A stretch of DNA of 17,962 nt from Brevundimonas vancanneytii. GTDB taxonomy: Bacteria; Pseudomonadota; Alphaproteobacteria; Caulobacterales; Caulobacteraceae. The notes beneath the pieces were generated by a model that did no database searches, had not been told where the DNA came from, and saw only the letters and a list, made by a program, of their open reading frames with translations. Position 1 is the first letter of the stretch. Every line of letters starts with the position of its first letter. Shown here piece after piece: positions 1 to 7,164 of the stretch. The stretch is taken from NCBI GenBank assembly GCA_945874855.1, contig CAMCIP010000016.1, forward strand, positions 1 through 17,962, given 5' to 3'. A program made the translations under genes and the position numbers.

Positions 1-1
1 C

Positions 2-1231
2 GGGCCGATCAACTGGCTGCGTCCGGATCTGAACGCCATCTCGACGCTGTTCAACATCTATTGCAACTGCGACACCGGCCTGCCCGGCGGGGACTTCCGC
101 CTGACCGGAGTCACCAACGGCAATGCCCGCGGGGGCAATCGGAAGATCGAGGAAGAAGACCTGGCCTTCTATGTTCAGGCCGACTGGAACGCGAGCCTCT
201 TTGGCATGCCGTTCCGCGGCAATGTCGGCGTCCGGCAGGCCAACACCAGCATCACGGCGGAGGGCTACAGCTCCGCCGGCGGCGGCACGCTGGTGACGGG
301 CGAGCACGAATACACGGACACCCTGCCGTCGCTGAACATGGCCTTCGAGCCGGTCGATGACCTGATCGTCCGCTTCGGCGCCGCCAAGGTCATGGCCCGC
401 CCGCAGATCAACAACTCCCTGTCGGGGGCCAACTATCTCGTGCCGGTCACGACCCTGAACGCGTCCGGTCCGAATTTCACCGCCGGCATCGGCAATGTGA
501 AGCTGGAGCCCTTCCGGGCCGACACCTACGACCTGTCGGTCGAGTGGTATTTCGCGCCGGAGAGCCTGATCTCCTTCGCCTACTTCTACAAGGACATCGA
601 CACCTACATTCAGATCCTGCGGCAGGACCTGCCCTATTCGTCCCTGACGCTGCTGAACCCGTCGGCCTTCGCGCCGGGCTTCTGCACCGGCGTCTGCAGC
701 TCTTCGACCATCTTCCAGCTCACCAGCGCTGTGAACACCGAAGGCGGCCCGCTGAAGGGCTTCGAGATCAGCTACCAGCAACCCTTCCGCTTCCTGCCGG
801 GTCTGCTCGGAAACACGGGCGTTCAGATGAACTACACCCGTGTCGAGAGCGAGATCGACTACTGCAACGACGCGCTGTGCACGACCTTCGTCACCGACGA
901 TCTGGCTGCCCTCTCGCCCCAATCGTGGAATGCCACCCTCTACTACGAGGACGACCGGCTCTCGCTGCGCGTTTCGGGCTCCGCCCGGGACGAGTATCTG
1001 CAGAACATCCCCGGGCGCAACGGCAACTCACGTGAGGGCAAGTTCGACACCTTCAACCTCGACGCCTCGGCCTCCTTCCAGGTCACGGACGAGATCGAGG
1101 TGACCATCGAGGCCATCAACCTGACCGATGAGTTCAACCATCAGTGGGTGGGCGACGACTCGCGTCAGAGCACGTCGGTCTATCACCACACCGGCCGGCA
1201 GCTCTACGTCGGTGCCCGCGCCCGCTTCTGA
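2..1231 (+). CDS. TonB-dependent receptor, C-terminal part (5' end outside window)
   Basis: The reading frame is open from base 2 and ends with TGA at 1229-1231, so only the C-terminal ~409 residues are visible; the signal peptide, plug domain and TonB box lie upstream. The protein shows alternating aromatic and polar strands typical of an outer-membrane beta-barrel (for example around 'YDLSVEWYFAPESLISFAYFYKDID') and ends in an aromatic residue in 'RQLYVGARARF', the usual signal for outer-membrane insertion. The pattern fits the Caulobacter/Xanthomonas receptor group often tied to plant-polysaccharide breakdown products. Putative surface loops carry close cysteine pairs ('CNC', 'CTGVC', 'CNDALC') that could form disulfides. 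It would import a substrate across the outer membrane using TonB-ExbBD energy. The substrate cannot be read from this part; the downstream sugar kinase hints at a sugar acid or oligosaccharide. Confidence 0.9.
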   Translation, partial: GPINWLRPDLNAISTLFNIYCNCDTGLPGGDFRLTGVTNGNARGGNRKIEEEDLAFYVQADWNASLFGMPFRGNVGVRQANTSITAEGYSSAGGGTLVTGEHEYTDTLPSLNMAFEPVDDLIVRFGAAKVMARPQINNSLSGANYLVPVTTLNASGPNFTAGIGNVKLEPFRADTYDLSVEWYFAPESLISFAYFYKDIDTYIQILRQDLPYSSLTLLNPSAFAPGFCTGVCSSSTIFQLTSAVNTEGGPLKGFEISYQQPFRFLPGLLGNTGVQMNYTRVESEIDYCNDALCTTFVTDDLAALSPQSWNATLYYEDDRLSLRVSGSARDEYLQNIPGRNGNSREGKFDTFNLDASASFQVTDEIEVTIEAINLTDEFNHQWVGDDSRQSTSVYHHTGRQLYVGARARF

Positions 1232-1259
1232 TCCCAACATCCTCTCCTGAGGACGACAT

Positions 1260-1298
1260 CGGCCGATCCGGACCCAAACCGGATCGGCCGTCTCTTTT
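1260..1298 (+). terminator. Intrinsic terminator after the TonB receptor gene
   Basis: A perfect 12-bp inverted repeat (CGGCCGATCCGG at 1260-1271, CCGGATCGGCCG at 1279-1290) flanks a 7-nt loop and is followed by the T-rich run TCTCTTTT. It starts 28 bp after the receptor stop codon. It should separate receptor transcription from the downstream kinase gene. Confidence 0.85.
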
Positions 1299-1330
1299 CC
1301 GACTGCGTGTGAGCGGGCAGGGTGGCCGCC

Positions 1331-2410
1331 ATGACCGACTCTCCCTTGAAGATTCGACCCACCGAGGCCTGTCGCTGGGATGTGGCGGCCCTGGGCGAGG
1401 TCATGCTCAGGCTCGATCCCGGCGAAGGGCGGGTGCGAACCGCGCGCCGCTTCGACGTCTGGGAGGGCGGCGGCGAGTACAACGTCGCCCGGGCCCTGGC
1501 CAAGGGCTTCGGCCGTCGGGCGGCGATCGTGACCGCCCTGCCCCGGAACGACCTGGGTCTCTTGGTCGACGACCTGATGGCCCAGGGAAGCGTGGACCGT
1601 CGCCATGTGGTCTGGCGCGACTGGGACGGCGTGGGTCGAAACACCCGGGTGGGTCTGAACTTCACGGAGCGGGGCTTCGGCGTCCGGCCCGCGAAGGGGA
1701 CCTCTGACCGGGCCAATTCCGCGGCGAGCCAGTTGCGGCCGGATGAGGTCGACTGGGCCCGCCTGTTTGGCGCCGAAGGCGTGCGCTGGTTTCACACCGG
1801 CGGCATCTTCGCGGCCCTGTCCGAGACCTGTGCGGAGACGGCGCTGGCCGCGGTGCAGGTCGCGCGGGCGCACGGCGTGATCGTTTCCTTTGATCTCAAC
1901 TATCGGGCCAGTCTCTGGTCGGCCCATGCGGACCCCGAGGCGGCGCGCCGGTTCGGCCGCGAGATCGCCCGCCATGTGGACGTGATGATCGGCGACGCCT
2001 GGGGCTTTCGGCAGTGTCTGGGGCTGGAGGTCGACCCGGGCGCGGATCTCGACGTGGCCGCAGAGACCTATGCGCGGGAGTTTCCCGACGTCCGGATCGT
2101 GGCGGCGACCCGACGGCGGGCGGAGACGGCCGGCCGCAACGACTGGGCGGCCGCCGCCTGGTGCGACGGGTCGACTGTGAGGTCGACGGCGCGGCCGGGG
2201 CTGGAGGTGCTGGACCGGGTCGGAGGGGGCGACGGCTTCGTGGCCGGACTGGCCCACGCCCTGCTGGACGGCCGCGACCTTCAGGCGGCGGTGGAGTGGG
2301 GGGCCGCGCACGGGGCCCTCGCCATGACCACGCCCGGCGACGCGGCCATGGTCGATGCAGCCGAGGTCGAGGCCCTGGTGGCCGGCGCCGACGCCCGATC
2401 GCTGCGCTGA
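1331..2410 (+). CDS. kdgK: PfkB-family carbohydrate kinase, probable 2-keto-3-deoxygluconate kinase
   Basis: This 359-residue protein has the ribokinase/PfkB fold signatures. The N-terminal substrate-side motif is GGGEYNVA (residues 46-53), FDLNYR (187-192) is the central strand typical of KDG kinases and fructokinases, and the C-terminal signature DRVGGGDGF (295-303) contains the catalytic-base aspartate D301. Family members phosphorylate 2-keto-3-deoxygluconate to KDPG in the cytoplasm, feeding uronate (pectin or alginate) breakdown into the Entner-Doudoroff pathway. Substrate assignment within PfkB proteins from sequence alone is uncertain; a fructokinase-type or other sugar-acid kinase is possible. 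ATG at 1331 is preferred because a GGTGG stretch sits 5 nt upstream; GTG at 1322 would add three residues. It follows the TonB receptor but is separated from it by a terminator, so it probably has its own promoter. Confidence 0.8.
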   Translation: MTDSPLKIRPTEACRWDVAALGEVMLRLDPGEGRVRTARRFDVWEGGGEYNVARALAKGFGRRAAIVTALPRNDLGLLVDDLMAQGSVDRRHVVWRDWDGVGRNTRVGLNFTERGFGVRPAKGTSDRANSAASQLRPDEVDWARLFGAEGVRWFHTGGIFAALSETCAETALAAVQVARAHGVIVSFDLNYRASLWSAHADPEAARRFGREIARHVDVMIGDAWGFRQCLGLEVDPGADLDVAAETYAREFPDVRIVAATRRRAETAGRNDWAAAAWCDGSTVRSTARPGLEVLDRVGGGDGFVAGLAHALLDGRDLQAAVEWGAAHGALAMTTPGDAAMVDAAEVEALVAGADARSLR

Positions 2411-2470
2411 GCCTTTGATCCGCGACGGCAACGGGCGCAGGATGCCGTTCGGTCCTGCACAGGAGAATCC

Positions 2471-2890
2471 ATGGACGTCCGCCCCCTGACAGACGGTCTG
2501 CACATCTCACCACAGATCGCGGTTGCCGACCTGAAGGTTCTCGCCGCGAGCGGCTATCGCGCCGTCATCTCCAATCGCCCCGACGGCGAGGAGCCGGGCC
2601 AGCCAAGCGCGGCCGAGATTGGGAATGCAGCGCGGGAAGCCGGACTGGAGTTCCGGCACCTGCCGGTCACCGTGCCGACCATGACCGAAGCCGACGCGGC
2701 CGCCTTCGGGACGGCGCTGGCCGAACTTCCGGGGCCGGTGCTCGGCTTCTGCCGCTCCGGCACGCGCACCACCATGCTGTGGGCGCTGTCGCAAGCGGGG
2801 AGGCGGCCGACCGATGAGATCGTCGCGGCGGCCGCGGCGGCCGGGTATGATCTGGAGGCCCTGCGACCCCGACTGGATCATCCCGGGTGA
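2471..2890 (+). CDS. DUF442 / TIGR01244-type phosphatase- or sulfurtransferase-like protein
   Basis: This 139-residue cytoplasmic protein starts at an ATG with a clear AGGAG at 2461-2465. It carries the CRSGTR loop (Cys94 to Arg99, a CX4R anion-binding loop like that of rhodaneses and dual-specificity phosphatases), preceded by a hydrophobic strand (PVLGF). The N-terminal 'SNRPDGEEPGQPS' segment is typical of the family sometimes called beta-lactamase-hydrolase-like protein. In some bacteria this domain is fused to a persulfide dioxygenase-like metallo-hydrolase and linked to sulfide detoxification; here it stands alone with no metallo-hydrolase beside it. The exact reaction is not known from sequence. 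It lies 60 bp after the kinase gene on the same strand and could be co-transcribed with it. Confidence 0.85.
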   Translation: MDVRPLTDGLHISPQIAVADLKVLAASGYRAVISNRPDGEEPGQPSAAEIGNAAREAGLEFRHLPVTVPTMTEADAAAFGTALAELPGPVLGFCRSGTRTTMLWALSQAGRRPTDEIVAAAAAAGYDLEALRPRLDHPG

Positions 2891-3231
2891 CGCGTGAGGT
2901 CTGAGGCATGGCCGCGCACCGACGTGCTCGTGTCTGCTTGCCGCTTGTCGGACGGACGGCTGCGTGAGAGGGAAGCGTCCATGCAGGACGTCGCCCCCGG
3001 CTTGCCGCCTCAGCCCGTCCGGTTGCTGGTCGGAAGCGGGCGCGCCGGCTTCCCGTCAAGGCTGGGCCGGTTCTCCGAAGGAGAGACTGGCGCGGCGCGG
3101 CCGGCGCCGGGTTCGGGGCAGGCACGACGGCGGGGTGAACCTGTTTGGGGCCGCACCGGGACCGCTGCCTCGACCGGCGTGCCGGCCGGGGGGACGACGG
3201 TCCTGACAGTGGACAATACGAGACAGCCTGC
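2891..3231. other. 341-bp stretch without a convincing gene, upstream of crtB
   Basis: No frame here reads like a protein. The longest open frame on the + strand (from 2894) has irregular third-position composition unlike the strongly GC3-biased neighbours and no recognisable motif. I compared its translations by eye with C-terminal phytoene desaturase motifs, because crtI often precedes crtB, and saw no resemblance. It holds a small perfect hairpin (TCTCC-GAA-GGAGA, 3072-3084) and several GC-rich self-complementary stretches. It presumably contains the crtB promoter and leader, but I could not pick a reliable -35/-10 pair or a known riboswitch. Confidence 0.6.
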
Positions 3232-4164
3232 ATGACCGACGCGGTGCTGGAACACAGCCGTGATGCCATTGAGCGGGGCTCACGCAGCTTCGCCGTGGCC
3301 TCACGCCTGTTCCCGGCGCACATCCGGGACGACGCCTGGATGCTCTACGCCTGGTGTCGACACTGCGACGACGAGATCGACGGCCAGGTCCTGGGCCATG
3401 GCGACGTCGGCATCGACCCCCTGGTGGCGGCGGAACGGCTGGCGCAGTTGCGCGCCCAGACCCTGTCCGCCATGGCAGGCGAGCCCCAGGATCATCCCAC
3501 CTTCCAGGCCTTTCAGCGCGTGGCGCGCCGGCACGGCATCCCGCCCGAGGAGCCGATGGACCTGCTCGAGGGCTTTGAGATGGACGTCCTCGGCCGGTCG
3601 TATGAGACGCTGGAGGACACCCTGGACTATGCCTATCACGTGGCCGGGGTGGTCGGCGTGATGATGGCCCGGATCATGGGCATCGAGGACGCGCCGACCC
3701 TTCGCCGCGCCCAGGATCTGGGGCTGGCGTTTCAGCTGACCAACATCGCCCGGGACGTGGTCGAGGATGCCAAGGGTGGCCGCATCTATCTGCCGGGTCA
3801 GTGGCTGGATGAGGCGGGCGTGCCCCGCGACGGCGTGCATCGGCCGGAGCACCGGCCGGCCGTGGCCGCCGCAGCCCGACGCCTGGTCCTGACGGCCGAG
3901 CCCTACTATGCCTCCGCCCGCTGGGGTCTGCGTGACCTCGGCCTGCGGTCGGCATGGGCCATCGCCACGGCGCGGGGGGTATATCGCGCCATCGGGCGAC
4001 ATGTGGTGCGGGCCGGACCGATGGCCTGGGACGAACGCGCGTCGATCGACCGGACGGGCAAGGCGGCGCTGCTGGCCCGCGGCGGGCTGATCGCCGTCTG
4101 GACGCGGACCCTTGACGTCTGGCGTGAGCCCCCGCCGCGTCCGGAATTGTGGACCCGGATCTGA
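3232..4164 (+). CDS. crtB: 15-cis-phytoene synthase
   Basis: The 310-residue protein has both aspartate-rich motifs of squalene/phytoene synthases: DDEID (residues 46-50) and NIARDVVED (171-179), followed by GGRIYLP. The N-terminal SRSFAVASRLFP (residues 17-28) is the usual substrate-pocket start. It joins two geranylgeranyl diphosphates into phytoene, the first committed carotenoid step, at the inner face of the cytoplasmic membrane. The squalene/hydroxysqualene synthase relatives are less likely given the neighbouring crtE, idi and crtZ. ATG at 3232 gives the normal family length; the Shine-Dalgarno is weak (GAGAC at 3220-3224). It ends only 4 bp from the convergent ABC permease gene. No phytoene desaturase or lycopene cyclase gene lies beside it, which is unusual for crtB. 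Confidence 0.93.
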   Translation: MTDAVLEHSRDAIERGSRSFAVASRLFPAHIRDDAWMLYAWCRHCDDEIDGQVLGHGDVGIDPLVAAERLAQLRAQTLSAMAGEPQDHPTFQAFQRVARRHGIPPEEPMDLLEGFEMDVLGRSYETLEDTLDYAYHVAGVVGVMMARIMGIEDAPTLRRAQDLGLAFQLTNIARDVVEDAKGGRIYLPGQWLDEAGVPRDGVHRPEHRPAVAAAARRLVLTAEPYYASARWGLRDLGLRSAWAIATARGVYRAIGRHVVRAGPMAWDERASIDRTGKAALLARGGLIAVWTRTLDVWREPPPRPELWTRI

Positions 4165-4168
4165 GCGA

Positions 4169-5218
4169 TCAGGGCAGGGTCCGGCGCGCCTCGACCACCC
4201 AGCCCAGCAGGCCGCCCGCCACCGCCACTGCGGCCAGCACGACCCAGGCGATCAGCACGCCCGCATCGACCTGACCCCGCCAGACGATCGCCTGATAGGC
4301 CTCGATGGTCCAGGCGTGCGGCGTGAGCCAGCCGATGGCGCGGAACTCATCCGGCATCAGGAAGCGCGGTGCCATGGATCCGCCCAGGGCGGCCATGAAC
4401 AGCACCAGGCTGGTGCTGACCGGCTGGGCCTGGGCGCGGGACCGGCACACGGCGATCAGGGCGAGGGCGACCCCCGCCGCGGCGGCCGAAGACAGGGCTG
4501 CCGTGACGGCCCAGGCCCCGACCAGCACGGGGGTCGCCGCCGGGATCGCCGGAACGGCGGCGGCGAACACGAAGATGGACTGGGCCATGCCCAGCAGTGT
4601 GAGCCACGCCAGGCGCGCCCCGATGATGGGTGCCGTGCCGCCCGCCAGCAATCTGAGCCGCGCCGTCAGGCCACTGCGCCGGTCGTCGATCACGCCCATG
4701 GCGCCGTGCATGGCGTTGAAGAAGAGGAACATCACCGCCACCGCCCCGGCATAGTAGAGGGCCAGCAGGTCGCCGGCCGGTCCGATCGTGCGCGACTGAA
4801 CCACGGTCGGCGGCCGGGCGCCGGGCGCCCGGGATTCCAGCGCCCGGGTCACCATGTCGCCCGCAAGGGCGCGGCCCGGCGTGGTGAGAACCTGGACAGG
4901 GCGGGAGGCCCCGGGCGCTCCGAGCAGGACGCCCACGTCCGCCCGGCCGCTCAGCACCTCCGCCTCGACCGAGGCGGCGTCGGGATGGGAGACCATTCGC
5001 GCCCCGAACGACTGACCCAGGGCCGCCTCGACGTCGCGGCTCCAGCCGGCCCGGGCGACGTCGTGAACGGCCAGACGCAGGTCGACCTCGCCCCGCGCGC
5101 CGGCGCCGAACAGGGCCGCGAACAGCAGATAGACCAGCGGCGGAAGGGCCAGGGTCATGACGAGGCCGGGCCGGTCGCGCAGAAAGGCGCGGGCGTGGGC
5201 ACCGATGAGGGCGATCAT
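4169..5218 (-). CDS. ABC-2 type transporter permease
   Basis: This 349-residue membrane protein has the ABC-2 exporter layout. An N-terminal membrane segment (about 19-39) is followed by a ~110-residue soluble region outside the membrane core (about 42-150), then a cluster of hydrophobic segments at about 151-172, 203-224, 230-257, 268-284 and 318-341. The segment 'MAPRFLMPDEFRAIGWLTPHAWTIEAY' (282-308) resembles the conserved C-terminal loop of DrrB/YhhJ-like permeases ('...P..W...A.'). It would form the pore for the ATPase encoded just upstream. Its ATG shares four bases with the ATPase stop (ATGA, 5215-5218), so the two are translationally coupled. The substrate is unknown; family members export drugs, lipids or polymers. 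Its position inside a carotenoid gene block is the only clue to its role. Confidence 0.87.
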   Translation of the reverse strand: MIALIGAHARAFLRDRPGLVMTLALPPLVYLLFAALFGAGARGEVDLRLAVHDVARAGWSRDVEAALGQSFGARMVSHPDAASVEAEVLSGRADVGVLLGAPGASRPVQVLTTPGRALAGDMVTRALESRAPGARPPTVVQSRTIGPAGDLLALYYAGAVAVMFLFFNAMHGAMGVIDDRRSGLTARLRLLAGGTAPIIGARLAWLTLLGMAQSIFVFAAAVPAIPAATPVLVGAWAVTAALSSAAAAGVALALIAVCRSRAQAQPVSTSLVLFMAALGGSMAPRFLMPDEFRAIGWLTPHAWTIEAYQAIVWRGQVDAGVLIAWVVLAAVAVAGGLLGWVVEARRTLP

Positions 5219-6156
5219 CGAGCCGCCTCGGTCAGGCGTGCTGTCAGGGCGTCAAGGCCGGGGCGGCTGAGCGCGACCTCGCCCGCGTGACGATCCAGCA
5301 GGGTCGACAGCCGGGAGTGGATCAACGACGCCTCCTCCGACGTCAGGGTCCAGATCAGGGCGTCTTCGGACGGTGCCAGCCCCGCCTGCACGATGGTTCG
5401 GCGAACGTCGTCCGGCGGGGGGCTGCGAAACCGCACTGTCAGCGTCCGCGCCGCACCGAAGGTACGCTGCAGCAGCGTCTCGATCGGCCCCTCGGCCAGC
5501 AAGAGGCCCCGCCACAGGATGCCGATCCGGTCGGCCAGCAGATGCACGAAGTCGGCGTCGTGGCTGATGATGAGACAGGCCGCGCCCTGGTCCAGCAGGC
5601 GGCGCACGCCCTGGGCGATGGACAGGCGGGTGGTGGCGTCCACACCCTCTGTCGGTTCGTCCAGCACCAGCAGGGCGGGGGCCCCGACCATGGCCGCAGC
5701 CAGGTTGGCGCGTCGCCGCCACCCGCCGGACAGGGCCTCGATCCGCTGATCCGCCCGTTCGGCGCAAACCGCGAGATCCAGCGCCTGATCGACGCGCGCG
5801 CGCCGCTCGGCCCCTTCGGCACCCGCCGCGGCGGCGAAGACAGACAGGGTCTCGCGCACCGTCAGACCGGGCAGAAGGGCCGTGTCCTGGGGGGCCAGCC
5901 CGATGCGTCGTCGCGCCCCGGCGTCCCGCGCGGGATCCCGCCCCAACACGCGCACCTGTCCGGCAGTGGGATGCATCAGGCCGCAGGCGATCCGTGCTGC
6001 CGTGGACTTGCCGGCGCCGTTGGGACCCAGAAGGGCCAGTGCCTCGCCGGCGTGCACCGACAGGCTCAATTCGCTGAGCACGGCGTGCCGGCCATAGCTG
6101 GCGGCGACGCGGTCGAGCGACAGGACGGGGCCGTCCTCAGCCGTCGATGCCAGCAT
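5215..6156 (-). CDS. ABC transporter ATP-binding protein
   Basis: The 313-residue protein has a full ABC ATPase set: Walker A GPNGAGKST (residues 44-52), Q-loop Gln90, signature LSGGW (142-146, with W replacing the usual Q), Walker B LLVLDEP (162-168) with catalytic Glu167, and switch His199. The overall pattern matches the DrrA/CcmA-like class that partners ABC-2 permeases. A ~90-residue C-terminal region after the ATPase core resembles the accessory domain of such exporters. It should energise export by the permease encoded next. Its start overlaps the end of crtE by 20 bp (6137-6156) and its stop overlaps the permease start, so crtE, ATPase and permease form one tightly coupled operon. Confidence 0.92.
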   Translation of the reverse strand: MLASTAEDGPVLSLDRVAASYGRHAVLSELSLSVHAGEALALLGPNGAGKSTAARIACGLMHPTAGQVRVLGRDPARDAGARRRIGLAPQDTALLPGLTVRETLSVFAAAAGAEGAERRARVDQALDLAVCAERADQRIEALSGGWRRRANLAAAMVGAPALLVLDEPTEGVDATTRLSIAQGVRRLLDQGAACLIISHDADFVHLLADRIGILWRGLLLAEGPIETLLQRTFGAARTLTVRFRSPPPDDVRRTIVQAGLAPSEDALIWTLTSEEASLIHSRLSTLLDRHAGEVALSRPGLDALTARLTEAAR

Positions 6157-7042
6157 TCACGAACAGTCCCCGCACATAGCCAACCAGTTGCACGCCATCA
6201 GGACCCAGGTCGGCTTCGGCGGCGGCGACCACAGTGCCGATCTCGGCGCGGACCCGGTCGGCGCCCCACAGGTCCACAAAAGTACGCTTGCCGTCGTCCT
6301 TGCCCACGTCCTTGCCCTCGGCCTGGACGGTGGACAGAACGTCCTTCAGATCGTCGCAGAGTTGAAAGGCGTAGCCGATGCGTTCGGCGAAGTCGGTCAG
6401 GGCCCGCAGCCCGGACGGCGAGGCGCCGCCGATCCGCCCGCCGCCGCGCAGCGCCGCCACGAACAGGGCCCCGGTCTTCAGGTGGTTGAGTGACCGCAGG
6501 CCGCTCTCGGTACGCGCCGCCGGACCGTCCCGCAGATCGCGCATCTGGCCCGAGGCCAGACCCTGATAGCCGACGGCGGCAGACAGTTCCTGCGACAGCT
6601 CTACCTTCAGCGTCGCTGACAATGAGGCCTGATCCAGCACCACACGATGTGCCTGGGCCTGAAGGGCGATGGCGGACAGGATGGCCGCGTCCTCGCCGTG
6701 GGCCAGATGGACGGTCGGGGCGCCGCGGCGCATCCGGGCGTCATCCATGCACGGCAGGTCGTCGAGGATCAGCGAGGCGGCGTGGATCATCTCGACCGCG
6801 CAGCCCCAGTCCAACGCGGCCTCGGGCGCCTCCCCGGCAAAACTGCAGGCCAGCATGGCCATGACCGGCCGCACCCGCTTGCCGGAGCCCAGCAGGCCCG
6901 CGGCGGAGGCTGCCTGCAGTTCGGATGGCACGCCGTCACGGGGCAGCAGGGCGGCCAGCCGGGCGTGCGCCAGGCCGGCCAGATCGGTCGCCTCCTCGCG
7001 CCCCTGCGCGAATTGCGCCTTGGCTGCCCCTGCGGTCGCCAT
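6137..7042 (-). CDS. crtE: Geranylgeranyl diphosphate synthase (polyprenyl synthetase family)
   Basis: The 301-residue protein has the trans-prenyltransferase motifs: GKRVRP (54-59), first aspartate-rich motif DDLPCMDD (94-101) followed by RMRRG, GQMRDL (165-170), and second motif FQLCDDLKD (226-234). It builds C15 or C20 prenyl diphosphates from IPP and DMAPP in the cytosol. The spacer inside the first motif (DDxxxxD) is the bacterial type found in both farnesyl and geranylgeranyl synthases, so chain length is inferred from context: crtB, crtZ and idi nearby make geranylgeranyl diphosphate the likely product. It heads the minus-strand operon with the ABC exporter genes and is divergent from idi across a 122-bp gap. 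Confidence 0.88.
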   Translation of the reverse strand: MATAGAAKAQFAQGREEATDLAGLAHARLAALLPRDGVPSELQAASAAGLLGSGKRVRPVMAMLACSFAGEAPEAALDWGCAVEMIHAASLILDDLPCMDDARMRRGAPTVHLAHGEDAAILSAIALQAQAHRVVLDQASLSATLKVELSQELSAAVGYQGLASGQMRDLRDGPAARTESGLRSLNHLKTGALFVAALRGGGRIGGASPSGLRALTDFAERIGYAFQLCDDLKDVLSTVQAEGKDVGKDDGKRTFVDLWGADRVRAEIGTVVAAAEADLGPDGVQLVGYVRGLFVNAGIDG

Positions 7043-7086
7043 TCGGCTTCGTTCTCCCCCCCATCAGCCCCGACGTCGCGGGCCGA

Positions 7087-7114
7087 TTGCCGTCGCCTCC
7101 GCTTCGGCTATGGT
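7087..7114 (+). promoter_or_regulatory. Possible sigma-70-like promoter for idi in the crtE/idi divergent gap
   Basis: Within the 122-bp gap between the divergent crtE and idi starts, TTGCCG (7087-7092) and TATGGT (7109-7114) are 16 bp apart and point toward idi. Both are imperfect matches to TTGACA/TATAAT, so this is a weak prediction. I found no clear counterpart for crtE and no convincing repressor palindrome here. Confidence 0.25.
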
Positions 7115-7164
7115 CCATAGGGCCCGATGCGGGCGCGCGTTGCAACCGTGGACCCAGCTCCGAA

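Noticed and set aside
1028..2503. Long minus-strand open frame (491 codons) across the receptor end and kinase gene
   Set aside because: It is antisense to two recognisable genes, has no domain motif, and is rich in Arg/Gly/Pro/His as expected for shadow frames in high-GC DNA.
3203..3217. CTGACA and GACAAT as promoter elements for crtB
   Set aside because: CTGACA lies too close to the ATG to serve as a -35, and no acceptable -35 sits 16-18 bp before GACAAT.
2891..3231. Cobalamin or other riboswitch in the crtB upstream region
   Set aside because: I looked for conserved boxes by eye (such as the cobalamin box) and found none; the region is only generally GC-rich and self-complementary.
2894..3235. 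113-codon open frame before crtB
   Set aside because: Its codon third positions are not GC-biased like the neighbouring genes, it has no ribosome site and no recognisable motif, and it overlaps the crtB start.
4112..6489. Two long plus-strand open frames (about 390-400 codons each) opposite the ABC exporter genes
   Set aside because: The opposite strand encodes clear ABC permease, ATPase and CrtE motifs; the plus-strand translations are Gln/Arg/Gly-rich without family patterns.
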